Positions 44,948 to 57,100 of a DNA stretch of 64,000 nt are shown one piece after another. The stretch spans positions 186,001 to 250,000 of the forward strand of contig JANBPK010000726.1 in assembly GCA_027579435.1 (NCBI GenBank). The letters are read 5' to 3'. How positions within the stretch are numbered: position 1 is the first letter of the stretch; each line of letters starts with the position of its first letter. The DNA is from Candolleomyces eurysporus (Eukaryota; Basidiomycota; Agaricomycetes; Agaricales; Psathyrellaceae). The notes beneath the pieces were generated by a model, which had not been told where the DNA came from, ran no database searches, and was given only the letters and a program-made list of their open reading frames with translations. Position numbers and translations under genes: made by a program.

Positions 44948-47459
44948 TCATATTCTCAAGACCATCTGTAACAGCTCTAAAATGTCTGACTCGCTGTCAT
45001 CGGCGTGCAGAGGATGTCGATAAGGGTCCACAGGCGAAGGTGAGCGGGATAAGAATGGTGTGGGTTGACGTTTACGAGGAACGCCCATATCCACTAACAC
45101 ATCCGGTAGACCTGGAGGCGTCTTGCCAGAGGGCGAGATTGGAGATGAAAGGGAGACGCCCGACCCCGCATCGCTGCTCAATACATATGAAGATGAAGAT
45201 GACCTGCTTACGGCTTGCTGGCCATCTGCAGGGTCGGATGTGAACGATGAGGATCTGGAGCTCCATGAAGCCGTGCTGAGAGATTGTGTCGACTTGGAAG
45301 GGAAGTTGAAGACCATAGAGGGGGGTCCAGACGACCCTAAGGATGAACCCGAAGACTTGCCACACAAATCTTGGGAATCGGTCTGCCCTTGAATCCATGA
45401 CGAAACCTTTCTACGGTGGCGAGGACCGGGAAAAATAATCTTGTCGAGATCCCCAAGCCTCGTTATCTTCTCTTGTTTATCCAAGTGCCAATTGTCCTTT
45501 AGGAACGAAATAACTAAACGGGAATTGCGGCAGCAAAGGAGGGTGATTGCACATAACGGCGGGCACTTCTTTTTCCACTTGCGCAAGCGCGACTGCTGAA
45601 GGGGGGCGGCTCAGAACCGTAATGCATCACTAGCGAAAAGGGCGCTTACTTCGCATGTGTGGAGCATTTTGACGCTCTGGGCAATTGGGTGAAGCCAACG
45701 GTCCTGTAGGCCTTCGAGCGGGGCACTTTGAGGTTTCATATGATTGAGCATGTCGTTGGGATTGGGCCACAGTCGTCGACCGTAAAGGAAGATCCATCCA
45801 AGTAGGATGGTCAGGTCAAAATGTAACATCTTGGCTAGCTCGACGGTCGTGAGGGCTGCGAGCTTCGAGGTGGAGATGTCGTATTTTTCTGGAGTTTGTT
45901 TCCATGTAAAGCGAACACATAAATATAGCGCTCCAAACGCGGCACCCTTGTCTACGGCCGGAGACCGTAGGGTGCGGGACCATCGCTGTAGGTTCTTCAT
46001 AGACGCTAGGACGAATTGAGCGGCGGTATCGCCCTCGCTTTGGAAGAGGTCCCCGCTTCGTTCCGGTGTCTTGAGGTAATCCTCCATGCTTTTATGGTAA
46101 AAGCAAATATACCCTTTGGTGTGAACCAGGGCGTGGAATTGTGAGAGCACAATGTCGGTGGTGCCGGGGATGAACCCGAAGAAGTTATCCAACATCCAAG
46201 GTGAAGGTCCCAAATCCAATTCTAAGTCCCCTGACTCAGTCAAGAGGGAATTGGTTTCAACAATCCTCCAAATTTCCGGGATCGCGTGCAGGACGAGCCG
46301 CAACTGCGACCTGTCAACCGAACGAGATCGGAAAATCCCTGTATACAGAGCATCAAGCTCTGCGAATGCATTTGTAGGGACCTTCGATGGTGCTTCGCGT
46401 GCAGAGGCAGTCTTCAAAATCTGGTCCAGGAGAAGATCGGGGAATTTTTGACGATTTTCAACGTATCTGATAACGGTCGAAACAAATATGAATTGTCCCG
46501 AGGCCATCTTCACCAACGTCTCTAAAGCTTGCGCCGATGGCCAATCCTCGTTCAGTCTTCCCCGCGCTGGATGAGTTCTTCTGATGCGAGCGAATTCGTC
46601 GACAAGGTAGGCAAGGATATCCGGATCAGAATCGTAGGTGTGCAGCAAGAATTTCTTCGTAATCGACGAAAATGGCTCTTCGGCAAAAGCAGTAAGGATA
46701 TCGAATTCGGGTCTGCTGGAGACAATGACGCAAAAAGGGAAGGTGCGGTGCTGCATGAGGGCCCGAAGAAGATGGATGACTTGCAATCGTTGTGCTGTAT
46801 CTCGGCATTCATCAAGCCCATCAACGATGATGACCTTAGGTTGTATCCACTCTCGGTTGTTGTAGACATCTTCCAATGGATCGAGAATGAGATGCTGGTT
46901 CTGAAAGACAAGGGATTTGTTGAATATCGATGGGTCAAATGAGATCTTCCTTAGGACGGCTTCTCGGAACCCAGGGACGGCGTAGCAGAGCTGATGCGCA
47001 ATTGTTGCAATGAATCCATCAGCGTTGTCGCGCCCAAAGCCGCTTCCGAAGAAGAATGATCCTCCAAGGATATGCCCAGCGAGGCACTCTTCGACGATGG
47101 AGCGTTGAATACAGGTTTTTCCAGCCCCAGCGGGTCCTGAGAGCCATGCTAACCTCCGGGAGGGCTCACCGGTATCGATAAACTCCATGACGTCGTGCAT
47201 GATTATCCTGCGTGTTCTCGGATGACAGGTTGGGGCGTAGGAGTGTGTTACCGATTCGTGAGTGGCCTCCTTAGTTGTATGCCTCAGCAAGAGGGCCAAC
47301 GCATCTGAACAGCAATTACAGTCAAAAATCGTCCTATCACCAAATACATCAAACCTCACCGCTCGAACTGTCCCCGTTCCAGTAGTTGTTGATATTACTG
47401 CAGATGTTGACATCTCCAGTCGAGAACTGGCTAGCGTTTTGGAACGCGGAGGTGAACAT
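44948..47459 (-). CDS. NACHT protein I with Ser-rich tail (no hAT domain)
   Basis: Three exons (47459-47360, 47304-45650, 45595-44948) give about 800 residues. The first exon (starting MFTSAFQNAS, with DVNICSNINNYW) is in a different frame from the long ORF. It is supported by the matching exon of gene K and by a proper GTGAGG...TTCAG intron in the same phase. NACHT: Walker A (GPAGAGKTCI), Walker B (VIIVDGLDECRD) and VSSRPEFDI. After a 54-nt phase-0 intron comes a Lys/Cys-rich linker (FLKDNWHLDKQEKITRL) homologous to gene K, then a long Ser-rich disordered tail ending DILELLQMVLRI. No TPR, WD40 or ankyrin repeats are seen. The effector and ligand are unknown. It differs from K in lacking the transposase-like C-terminus. 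Confidence 0.83.
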
Positions 47460-48196
47460 GGGAAGTGGACCGACGGTGCTCAGGGAGGGCTAGTAACGCG
47501 GCGAGGTAGGAAGGACGAACACGGTTCAAGCCAACAGTGGGCTGTGCAAAGTAATCTGGCACTGCCGCATTTAAAATTAACATACATCACTTACTCATCC
47601 CGTATTTGGTCGTTGGGCATCGAAAGGCGCATACCCAGAGTCAAGGAAGCCCATCAGCTTTCCTGGATGCTACCAGACAAGAATGAGAGAAAATCAAGAT
47701 TCGCAGTGGCAATAGATCGAATTTGCTATACTGAAGTAAATACAGACTATGTGGCTGGTCAGTAAACGATAGAAAAAAGCCGGAATGAGTTGGCGTGGTT
47801 GCAACTGAGGAGAGAAAGAAACAAAGATTCGGGATATAACAATGAGGGCAATAGCAAAAGAAAGCAAAATAGTCGTTGGCCGACGGAAACTGTCGGTTCA
47901 ATTCCCCTCCTGACCGGAGAAAGTTACTATGTTGGTTTGCCAAACAGTGAGTATGCAAAAGACTTAGAAATGACTAGAGAACGGGGCACACGACGGGTAC
48001 TTGGTTTCACGGGTCCCTGTGCCAGTGAGAAATACATCGTACAGCAAAGCGACAAGACGACAACAGGAGAGCAGTAAGTGATAGGGATAGACAGACGTGA
48101 AGATCGAAAAGAAGAATAGAGTGCAAGCAAAGTGTGGAATGAGTGACCAGTAGTTTAACGGCCCACGGTAAAAAAGCAGCTGTCCACCCAAGAATT
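47460..48196. other. Intergenic region between NACHT I and F-box gene
   Basis: No gene is seen. It holds the upstream region of NACHT I and the 3' flank of the F-box gene at 48197. The right 200 bases are homologous to 60115-60310, beside the chimeric pseudogene. Confidence 0.5.
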
Positions 48197-49984
48197 CTAA
48201 CAGTCGTACACTTCCACCACCCTCTTTCCTCCACACCCAACCAAGGCATTCAACCCATTCTCCTCCATCCACTGTTCGTCGACCGACACAGCAGAAGCAC
48301 TCGTAACAGCGTCGAGCTCACTACCGTCAAGTTTAACGCAAGACTTCTTGACACTGCACCGGACCTCGACTTTATGTCGTGACGACGAAGGGGCAGCTGC
48401 GAGCATCCTATCGACAGGCTCCAAAACCATCTTCAAGGGCCACCGTCTCTGTGAACGGCGTCCCCTGAGAGACACCCGACTTGGCAAACTGGACACGATC
48501 ACCTTCACACTCTCCAACCGGGGTCCTAGAACCAAGGGAGCAAACAAATGCCGGGGTTCAGAGGCGAGAGTGACGTCCAAAGATCGGAGATGTCGTAGCG
48601 CAATTGAGGACGGGCGAAGATGTTGACCCACGTTGAAGTTAGGCGCCACACTCCGGACCTTCAACGTCTGCAAATTCGACGCTCGAGAACAGATGCCCAA
48701 GACCGTGCGAGTGCTGATTGTGTGACAATGGATAGTGAGGTTCCTCAACTGGGTCCACGGAACGAACTCGTCGTCGCAGTGGATGTCATCCCAAGGACAC
48801 CTAGACTGGTAGCTTGGGCACGCGTCGTACTTCGATTTTTCTGCGCACAGAAAAAATTCACGGTCGAGTGTAATGTCGGTCAGACCCGGTGCACGTCGAA
48901 GCAAGACCCGATAAACGTCCTTCACCATCAACCGCAAATGCATCACGGCCGCCGGCCTCTGATCAGGCTCTAAGTCCTCTCCATCGCTCGTGGTCAGTAG
49001 TTCCAAGTGCAGACTTTGCAGACTCTCGAACCCCCCTCCAACGACTGCAGGCGACCTCACCAGCAACTCCAAAAACGTTTCGATACTCCAACCCTGATCC
49101 AACTCGATCCTAAGAGCCTTCCACGTTCGCGAATACAGGCAAATCAGCTCGAGAGCTTCATGCACGAGGCGGAAGTCGCGGCTGAATGACCAACACGAAG
49201 TGGATGTCAAAACGGAAGCGCTGAACGAGATTGATAGAGGGGCGTCACCAGCTCTACGGAGGAATAAATTCAGTAATTGGAGCTTGCCTCGAGCGAAGAA
49301 TTCGAAATCTTCGAAGCCGTCCGCGTACAAGTACGCGAATTTCTCCCTCGGAGCCTGGTCTCGGTCATCTTGATAGTTGCGCCCATTCGCCAATGCAAAC
49401 GCAACGGAGCTCCATAGCCTGGTATGCCCAATCGCCGCATGCCTCCAGGACCGGCAAACATGCGTCAGTGGGATAGGGGTTCGAATATATTCGCGAGATA
49501 TCGAGAAGAAGCCGTGTGGGCTGGTCGTGCGTGTGGTGTAAGGGTCGATCTCAGAAGGAGTGCCGACTGTGGATGGTGATGATGGTTCAAGATAGGACTC
49601 GAAGATGAGGCAGAGAAGTTCCGAGGGGAGCGTGTCGATTACACCGCCATTTGTGGGCGCACCTCTCAGATATGGGGGAGCCTGCGATTGGGGTTGAGGA
49701 GATTGTTGGGGAATGAAGGATTTGGTAGGTTGTTGCTGCTGAAGCTCTTCGAAGCCAAACAGATGGGGTGTAGCAGGGTGGCAGTGGAATATCGAATCCA
49801 AATCGGAGTATTGGTTCATGATGGATGGGGAGTAGTGGTCAGGGTTGAATGTGCAGAGGGTTTCAAGAGGCAGAGAAGTCGAAGCTGAACGTCTTCGTCC
49901 AGGCGTCGTCGAAAAAGGTCCCTGCTTGAGCACCTGACTGTCATATTCGCCGAGATGCGAAGGAGAGTCGAGCATTGTCTGCAT
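48197..49984 (-). CDS. F-box / LRR-like protein (595 aa)
   Basis: A single uninterrupted frame. A disordered Gln/Pro/Ser-rich N-terminus of about 115 residues precedes an F-box (IDTLPSELLCLIFESYL) and its continuation PIPLTHVCRSWRHAAIGHTRLW, the usual agaricomycete form. The rest is LRR-like, with Leu-rich strands such as FESLQSLHLELL and WTQLRNLTIHC. It ends in a short basic stretch. Known for the family: substrate receptor of an SCF ubiquitin ligase, usually cytoplasmic or nuclear. The substrate is unknown. The 3' half and 3' flank recur as a decayed copy at 60315-60880. The start could also be a later Met (for example at MNQYSDL), but the frame is open from 49984. Confidence 0.82.
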   Translation of the reverse strand: MQTMLDSPSHLGEYDSQVLKQGPFSTTPGRRRSASTSLPLETLCTFNPDHYSPSIMNQYSDLDSIFHCHPATPHLFGFEELQQQQPTKSFIPQQSPQPQSQAPPYLRGAPTNGGVIDTLPSELLCLIFESYLEPSSPSTVGTPSEIDPYTTRTTSPHGFFSISREYIRTPIPLTHVCRSWRHAAIGHTRLWSSVAFALANGRNYQDDRDQAPREKFAYLYADGFEDFEFFARGKLQLLNLFLRRAGDAPLSISFSASVLTSTSCWSFSRDFRLVHEALELICLYSRTWKALRIELDQGWSIETFLELLVRSPAVVGGGFESLQSLHLELLTTSDGEDLEPDQRPAAVMHLRLMVKDVYRVLLRRAPGLTDITLDREFFLCAEKSKYDACPSYQSRCPWDDIHCDDEFVPWTQLRNLTIHCHTISTRTVLGICSRASNLQTLKVRSVAPNFNVGQHLRPSSIALRHLRSLDVTLASEPRHLFAPLVLGPRLESVKVIVSSLPSRVSLRGRRSQRRWPLKMVLEPVDRMLAAAPSSSRHKVEVRCSVKKSCVKLDGSELDAVTSASAVSVDEQWMEENGLNALVGCGGKRVVEVYDC

Positions 49985-50503
49985 CGATGGTGTTCACACA
50001 ACAACTTGAGCTTCGAGGTTCGTTCAATTACGCTGCAACACGAGGAAAGGTTTTATTAGTTCTTTTTCTTCGATGATAATCAAGTATCCAATGCCATACT
50101 TTCAATTTATATCGAGCTCAACACACTCTCGAATATCTAGGTATGGAGTTTTGAACACGGGCGACGAGGGAAGCAAGAATTCACATACCTCAAAATATCC
50201 GCGGTGCATGTATACCGACGCGCTGCCATTCAGCGAGCTTTGTTTTTTGGACAGAGCAGACAAACGACTTGACGGTTTACAAGAGTAGGTTGTCCGAAGG
50301 CAAGGAACATCAAGCCCACCGGAGTTCCAATTGCACCTTGCATCTGTCCATAATTGGCACGCTCCCCGGGCCCGCACGCTTCTCACTTCACATCCACACG
50401 CTACAACATGGAAACAGGAAAGGTGATGGTATTCCATCTCTCTATTTCATCGCCGTTCCACTGACTATCAAGACAGACCACGACGCACCGCTTCCCATCG
50501 TCT
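49985..50503. promoter_or_regulatory. Divergent promoter region between two F-box genes
   Basis: No gene is seen. The upstream regions of the F-box genes at 48197-49984 (-) and 50504-51958 (+) meet here. Confidence 0.45.
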
Positions 50504-51958
50504 ATGTTGAGCTTGGGCAGCGTGAATCGATGCCTCTCAAGCTCCCTCCCAGCCGAGATTCTGTCATCGATCTTCGAGATGGTGTATGTCGAGCTGTGTT
50601 GTGACTACGGAGATGAGCTACGGTGGGAAGAAGCCGAGGACGATGAATTGGCCAAACTCTCCGTCTTTCCGAACGCAATTTCAAGAGTGTGCCGGTATTG
50701 GGATGCCGTGTTGGCCACCTTTCCCGAGTTCTGGACTCGGATAGTTGTTCATCTCGACCAGCCCTACCATATCGAGCTCTTGAAAGCGGCATTGGAGCGC
50801 TCGGTTCCCCGCAAAATCCACTCTCTCACAATCATTCAATCTGTTGAGGGCCAAGGAGTGAATGACGAGCAGGAGAGGGACAAGATGATCGAGGCTTTGA
50901 AGGTGGCCAAGGAAGAGCTCTTTCGCATTGAGGCCTTAACCATCAAGACTTACACGAGCGAGTCCCTTCCACGCATCCTTTTTGTCTGGGATGCACTCCG
51001 CTCCTTACGGTTCGAAAGCCTCCATCGAGGAGATCATGTGTTAGGCCCACATCCGTCCATTCACGACCCTTCCGATAAGACAGTCGATTGGGAGGATCTC
51101 CATGTGCTTAGCCTCACAGGACCGGCATTTGTTACGCTATCAAGGGGGGCAAGATGGCGGAAGGCAGTGTCGGAGAAATACCTCACTTCTTTAACTATCT
51201 CCCGACTCCGAGCGCATGATGGAGGCGAAAAGCCGTTCACGTTTCACGAGCTCTGGGCGAGCTACTGTGCATTCACCACTGTCGGGCACCTCACCTTGAT
51301 GGATGTCGACGTTCCATATGTGCCAAGAGGATGGGAGGAACACAAGACGCCGCAATACCGTTACACCCTATCGTCCGCATATACCTTCGATGCAATCCCA
51401 GCCAGAGTCCTGAGGGCGTTCTACTACCACGTCGAGGAACTCGCCCGTAGCCGTTCCTACCATTCATCTGCTACATATCCTGATGTTGATCGGATAACAT
51501 TCAGAAATTGCCAATTCTTCGGATTCCAGAAAGATCCAAACGACAGGACGCTGAGCTCCAGAGTTGTCAAAGTTGCAGATATCACTCATTCAGACTCCCT
51601 GTCGATTTGCTTCGAAATGGTAGAAGCACAGGTGCTTCGGATTAGCGATTGCCCGGGGCTGGACGATTCAAGCATCGAGGCTATGACGCTCCCTCTCCGA
51701 AAGCAGGAGCAGCGACCTGCTTTGAGGGACATGCATAGCTTGAAAATTACCAATTGCACCAACTTCTCTATCGCCTCACTCCGGGAGTTGGTGGAACGGC
51801 GGAAGGAGATTAACGAATATGAAGACCTGGATTGGGAGGAGAGGGTCAGCAACATAACGAGGTTGGTTCTGCGAGGATCGTGTCCACTGGTCTCGGACGA
51901 AGACGAGAAGTGGCTTAGGGAGAATGTCGAGGATTTTGAAATCGATCGAGAGGCGTAG
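50504..51958 (+). CDS. F-box / LRR-like protein (484 aa)
   Basis: A single open frame. The F-box is at the extreme N-terminus (SSLPAEILSSIFEMVYVEL) and continues after an acidic insert as AISRVCRYWDAVLATFPEFWTRIVV. The C-terminal region has irregular Leu-rich repeats and, near the end, 'LKITNCTNFSIASLREL', typical of F-box/LRR proteins. Known for the family: SCF ubiquitin-ligase adaptor. The substrate is unknown. It is divergent from the F-box gene on its left and only weakly similar to it. Expression is probably from the shared 520-bp spacer. Confidence 0.82.
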   Translation: MLSLGSVNRCLSSSLPAEILSSIFEMVYVELCCDYGDELRWEEAEDDELAKLSVFPNAISRVCRYWDAVLATFPEFWTRIVVHLDQPYHIELLKAALERSVPRKIHSLTIIQSVEGQGVNDEQERDKMIEALKVAKEELFRIEALTIKTYTSESLPRILFVWDALRSLRFESLHRGDHVLGPHPSIHDPSDKTVDWEDLHVLSLTGPAFVTLSRGARWRKAVSEKYLTSLTISRLRAHDGGEKPFTFHELWASYCAFTTVGHLTLMDVDVPYVPRGWEEHKTPQYRYTLSSAYTFDAIPARVLRAFYYHVEELARSRSYHSSATYPDVDRITFRNCQFFGFQKDPNDRTLSSRVVKVADITHSDSLSICFEMVEAQVLRISDCPGLDDSSIEAMTLPLRKQEQRPALRDMHSLKITNCTNFSIASLRELVERRKEINEYEDLDWEERVSNITRLVLRGSCPLVSDEDEKWLRENVEDFEIDREA

Positions 51959-52179
51959 TGTTTTCTATCTTCGTTTGATTTGGCAACAGGGTCTTATCTA
52001 GGTTGACAAGAACGATCCCGCCCATCCAACACTTAAACGGACTGCCCCGCAATATGCGCCCACCACGCCAAACATGAACGCAAAAAACATATGCTGTTTT
52101 CCTGCCAGTTTGAATGATCCGTTCTGAAATCTAACCTTCCCTCCCTAATATACACGCCATACATACATAAATGTACAAA

Positions 52180-52812
52180 TCAACCCTGATGATAACGTCC
52201 AATCTGATACCACTTCACCCTCCCCTCCAAATTCAATAATTTTCTTCGTTCCCTCCTACACAGCTCAACAAACGTCCCCGAAATACCGATCTGCACTGCG
52301 ACAAGGATAATCTCTATTATAGTGGCAGGCAGTACTTGTTGAGGTGTCGGGCTACCCCAGTCACCTGTCCATGAGTTGTACAAGACCGTGAGGTAAATGA
52401 GGATTGGCAAATCTGCCACCCAAGCCAGCATTATGAGGACCACTACAATGATTGATGGTAGGCGGCAATAGCAAGGGAGGAAAGTATGGTGGGGAGCATT
52501 TGGATTGGGGGCGGGAGCTGGAGGAAAGGTTGGTGCAGGAATCGGATGCTCGTCTTGGGATGAAGGCAGCGTACTGGGAGGTTTATCGGCTTGTATACTT
52601 CTCCTAGCCTGCAACTTTAGCTCCCTCGAGCAAAGAACCAGCATGGTGGTATTGAAGATCAGGGTCACTCCAGCGGCACCCGGTGAAACGAACCAAGACA
52701 TGAGTCCCACAAGGATCATCGAGAGGGCGAAAATGATAAGTGACACAACGGTGGACACCCACAGCAACCTAGGGAGAAGTCGTTCTCGGGGAGTGATAAA
52801 GATGTTCTCCAT
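52180..52812 (-). CDS. Four-helix membrane protein, unknown function
   Basis: A 210-residue open frame. Two hydrophobic helices near the N-terminus (LLWVSTVVSLIIFALSMILV and AAGVTLIFNTTMLVLC) are separated by a Pro-rich, Ser-rich cytoplasmic-type loop from two more (IIVVVLIMLAWVADLPILI and PATIIEIILVAVQIGISGTF). It ends in a basic tail (RRERRKLLNLEGRVKW). This layout matches uncharacterised tetraspan proteins common in agaricomycetes; I cannot name a family. No signal peptide beyond the first helix is seen. It is separated from the F-box gene by 221 bases and convergent with it. Confidence 0.68.
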   Translation of the reverse strand: MENIFITPRERLLPRLLWVSTVVSLIIFALSMILVGLMSWFVSPGAAGVTLIFNTTMLVLCSRELKLQARRSIQADKPPSTLPSSQDEHPIPAPTFPPAPAPNPNAPHHTFLPCYCRLPSIIVVVLIMLAWVADLPILIYLTVLYNSWTGDWGSPTPQQVLPATIIEIILVAVQIGISGTFVELCRRERRKLLNLEGRVKWYQIGRYHQG

Positions 52813-54179
52813 CGAGGGTTGTCGTAAAGCAGGCGATAAACTTCGAGAGGTCAGATGGGACGAACATTTTCAATAATGCTATGCGTTTATATGCTGGCCC
52901 CATAGCAGTCCGGGCGCCGCATTCAGCTTGAGTTGATGCAGCCAAGACGAGATGCATCGCGTTGGAACACACGGCCGAGGCTTGGCAAGGTTCTAGCTTC
53001 GCGAGTGAATTGGGCCCGGCCTGATAGCCAGGGCGAGTAGCAGGCGCTGTAGAACTGCGGAGAGCTTTCTTACCATAGGAGGAAATGAACGAATGGCGTA
53101 ACTGTCCTCGCTCTATCCAAACGTGAAACAATTGTGCTATCACTATGACACATATAGTACAGCGCGCAGCCTCACTCATGAGAAGGGTGCAATTCAGGGG
53201 CAATCTGTATGCCTTATTCTTTCTGAGGGAACATGACTGCGGCTGCGGATGTAAGAAGCCATCACCCGGATTCCCTCAAAGGAGATGAACGGCAGGCTCG
53301 AGCTCGAGGCTGAATTATTTTTCTTTGCGTGGTTTTCTCGGCGCTGACTGCACATTAATTCGGTTTAATACGGCGTAGAATACAAGGGTTAAGAGAATAC
53401 TGAGTACTACGAACGAAGAGCCATCACGGAAAGGGTACTACTTCGATAAGGCGAAGCAATCGACCTCGTTCAGTGGAGACGAACACCGATCTATAATGAC
53501 ATGTTAAGATGCGTTATATCTGAAATTAAAACAGTGAGCAAATGAACGAGGCGCCAAACCTGCAAGTATCTCGCTTGCCTATGTGAGAGGGCTCTGCCGG
53601 AGCCCGGAAATAAAAGTTCAATGTGACAAGCTCACCCATATAACCCAGAAATTCACTGTCCATACGAGCTAGTGTCTAAAAGTCGCCATCCTCTGCGTCG
53701 CGGATAACATCAATCCCCCACCGTGATATTGATATTGATGTTCCCTCGAGTGGGAACGTAATTACCTAGATGATTCTCCGCCTTACCAAATTCCCAGGAA
53801 GCTATATAGAAGGGCCTACCAAAAGCGCCGGCGTCTGGCTCGGCCGATTCTGCCAAACTGCTGCGTCTCGCGTCTCTCGAAAACCGACTCGGAGGACGTC
53901 TGCTTCTTTCTCGTCATATTTTAATCAGATTCTTCTCGGACGGAGGCGACCTTTATGCGAGGACTGTGGATAACCCCCTTGAGCCTTGACTCCTACAAAC
54001 CAGTGTACGCTCAGATGAACGGATCTTCAGTCCGCCTCCTCTACCTCACGAACTTCGATATCCATCTTCGCATGCATCATGAACATAATGGACGCACTCT
54101 ATTCTGGTCGGATGATATCTAGTTGTCAACAAGAAACTCTCGAGTAATCTTACTGGAGTAGAGATGATCCCCGTGCTTA
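52813..54179. other. Intergenic region, nothing recognised
   Basis: About 1.4 kb without a supportable gene. Open frames at 52769-53203 (-) and 53770-53973 (+) show no domain, codon or homology signal. The stretch includes the upstream region of the membrane-protein gene and the 3' flank of gene K. Confidence 0.45.
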
Positions 54180-57100
54180 TCAGGCCCAAACTGCCCACTC
54201 CTCGTCACCTGGGAATAAAGCATCACAGTCGGTCTTGTCGACGTGCAATCCCGTTTCACTCCGCTGGGACCTCTCTCTTCGTTGGATCCCGCCATCTAAA
54301 CTTGAAGTATCAGAAAGCACGTCCTTGAAGTGACTAAGGTTAAACGCTGCTGCAAGATCAAACACGTCGCCTCGGTGGTTGAGCCTTTCTGCAGGGGGCT
54401 GATAACGCTGCCATTCTGACAGATCCATGTCGTCAATTGTGTCAGCTGATTTAAATTGTCTGTCGGTCAGTTCTATGGCCTCCTCTTTGTTGACCGTCGC
54501 ATTTTGAATGTCCTTCCAATTGAGGTCAAGACATTTCGTCCGTTTGTCCTGGGGTCAATTTTTATGAGCATTGTGTTCCGAGTCGAGCTGATACACTGTC
54601 GAGTCTCACCTCCTGATCTACGCTCAGGTAAGTCCGAATGGCAAGATAGTCAGGTACACCTTTTGGCACTTCCTCGTCACCGTGACGATTGGTGTTCAAC
54701 CACTCGGTGATACACCGAGCGCTGTTATTCACGATGGATATTGGCATACTGGAGAATATCTTGATAGCAAGAGCCTGTGGGCAATTAGAATATTACTTAA
54801 CTTCGACTGAAAGCTGACATGCATGCCTGACTTACTGCAAGTACACGCGCATCTTCGTATGCAGACAGATGGGCCCACCAGTCCCTCAGGGACTCTGTTA
54901 GAAGTCGTTTCCGATCAAATGGAAAATCGCCTCGCATGTAGGAGACCAGCTGCAGACGCAGTAGCTCGAGCGCTCGCCTGGGTGAGTATTTGGCAAGCAG
55001 AGGGTTGATCTCCTCCATGCGTGCTTGGGCAACTTCTAGCATGGAATTTTCTGTGTATGCCCATTTGTACTCTCTTTGGAGCAAGCCCTGGAGACAGATG
55101 CCTATCTGAGCAGTCTGAGCAACTGATCTCGCTCTGCTGTTCGAAGACAGTGGTGGCTCGCGCTGGGCGTACGCCTTCGCGGAGCGGTTATCTGACTAGT
55201 GAGTTAATAATCATGATGCGTCGAGATTGGAAAGAAAGCACGGCACCGGGATCAAGGACAAATGAAGTCAGGTATACATTGGGAAGGGGTTCGTTTGCAA
55301 TGAACTCGGAGAAACGATGGTTCACAATTTTGTGGATTTCTTCTTTGAAAAACATTGTACACTCTGTTTCGTTTCTGGGCAGGCGGCGGTCGAATGCGAG
55401 TTGATCACGCAACCGTGCAGCAATGGCAATCCAATACGTGTGAACATCTGCGAGTGTAACCTCTTTGGCCTCGAGACATTCTATGGCCCTGGCGAAGGGC
55501 AGGATCACAGCACGCAATTGTGAGAGGGATTCCATGAATATAGATGCCCTATCGTTGTTGTGGAATGTATCATAGATTATCTGTGTGGTTTGCTTAGTGA
55601 ATTGTCATATCGATTGCTTAGCATCCGGTACTCACATTTCCTTCACCAAGAGTATTCGCAATTTCCTTGAACACTGGGAAGCACTGGATGACAGACTGAA
55701 GAGTTCGGTATACTGTCCCGAAACACGTAGTCGACATCGGCGCTAATCCTTTGAGCACATTCCATTTTTTTTCTTGCCCCACCAAATAAAGATTGACCGT
55801 AGCCTGCTGTTTTTATAAACTTGAAGATTCCCAGCAAGTCTGTAACAACCTGTTTTTTTTGGAATGTAACCTGTGTCAATGGAAATCAACACTACCGATA
55901 TGGAGGGTGACTAACCAGCCGAAAGGCACTGAGACTACATATGTCTTTGCAGGCGTTGTGAAAGTAGCAGGTGGCATTGGAGAATTCGAGTATGTGAGTG
56001 TATTCTGGGGACATTGAAAGAAGGCCATGTTTCTTTGCCACACACGAGGGTCTAGGGTCTGATGTGATGGCAGCAATTCGTCCGATTCCGAGAAAGTCCA
56101 CCCACTGGTTGAAATTGTGAGTTATTAATTTTGATCAAACGGAGTTTTGAGGGCGTACCATCTCAATCACATTCTTGTGATGTTCCCTTGAAAGGCTGTC
56201 GATCTCGATAACAGCTCCCAGGTCTACACAGAGAGACTGACGTCGAGCAGTCACCACATGTACAGACCAAAACTTCCCCCCAGTCAAATTTCCACCGTCT
56301 AATATCAGGGTGAGACCCCTTTGTGTCCGCACGAACCTGATAATCTCAGTTCGAGCTGTCTTCGCATACTCCGGTATCAATATTGCTTCAAATCTCGATG
56401 GTTTCGGAGGTCGGTAGGAACCTTGACTCAGGACTTGGCAGAATTTCCGAAAGCTTTCGTCCTCGACAGACTTGGAGCAGAGGCCGGATTTAACGACGAA
56501 GGCTACAAGAGCATCGTCCAGAGCCTTGGCACCGTGTGTAACTGTGATTGGTATAGAGGACTCGGAAGCTGTAGATTGCGACTGCGATGGTGACCTCGAT
56601 CTCCGGGGTGGAGGTGAAGGTGACCGCAACCGTCGGCGTGACGTCGAGGGTGTTGGCCGCGACTTCAAGCATGACTTTAATGGGGGACTCGACTGATATT
56701 GGGTCACAGGCGAGGGATGCATTTCCAAATTGGAGTGAGAAGGGTTGAGTGGTGAAGGGGACCCTGACTCTGGGGTTCTATTCCAAGGAGTGAGGTATCC
56801 CATTGGGCTGGATGTGGGCGATATGGGCAAACTTGATTGCAAAGGTGGGGGCATTGCTGACGTAACTTGGTTAAGAGATGCATTGGACCGGGTGGACTCT
56901 GCAGTTGTGCTTAGATTTTCTACTGAAATGGAGGGGAGGTAAAAAGGAGGATTGGGCCTCCCAGAAGAAGTGGAGGAAGCATAGTCAGAATTTGCAGCAC
57001 TACCGTATTCGAGGCAGCCTGGATGGATATGTCCAAAATGCGGATTGACCTTTTCCAATTGAAACCACGGTTGAGGGTTTGTATATGGCAACCTGAATGG

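Noticed and set aside
45611..47413. Start codon of NACHT I at 47413
   Set aside because: The first 36 codons of that frame do not match gene K, whereas a spliced upstream exon does.
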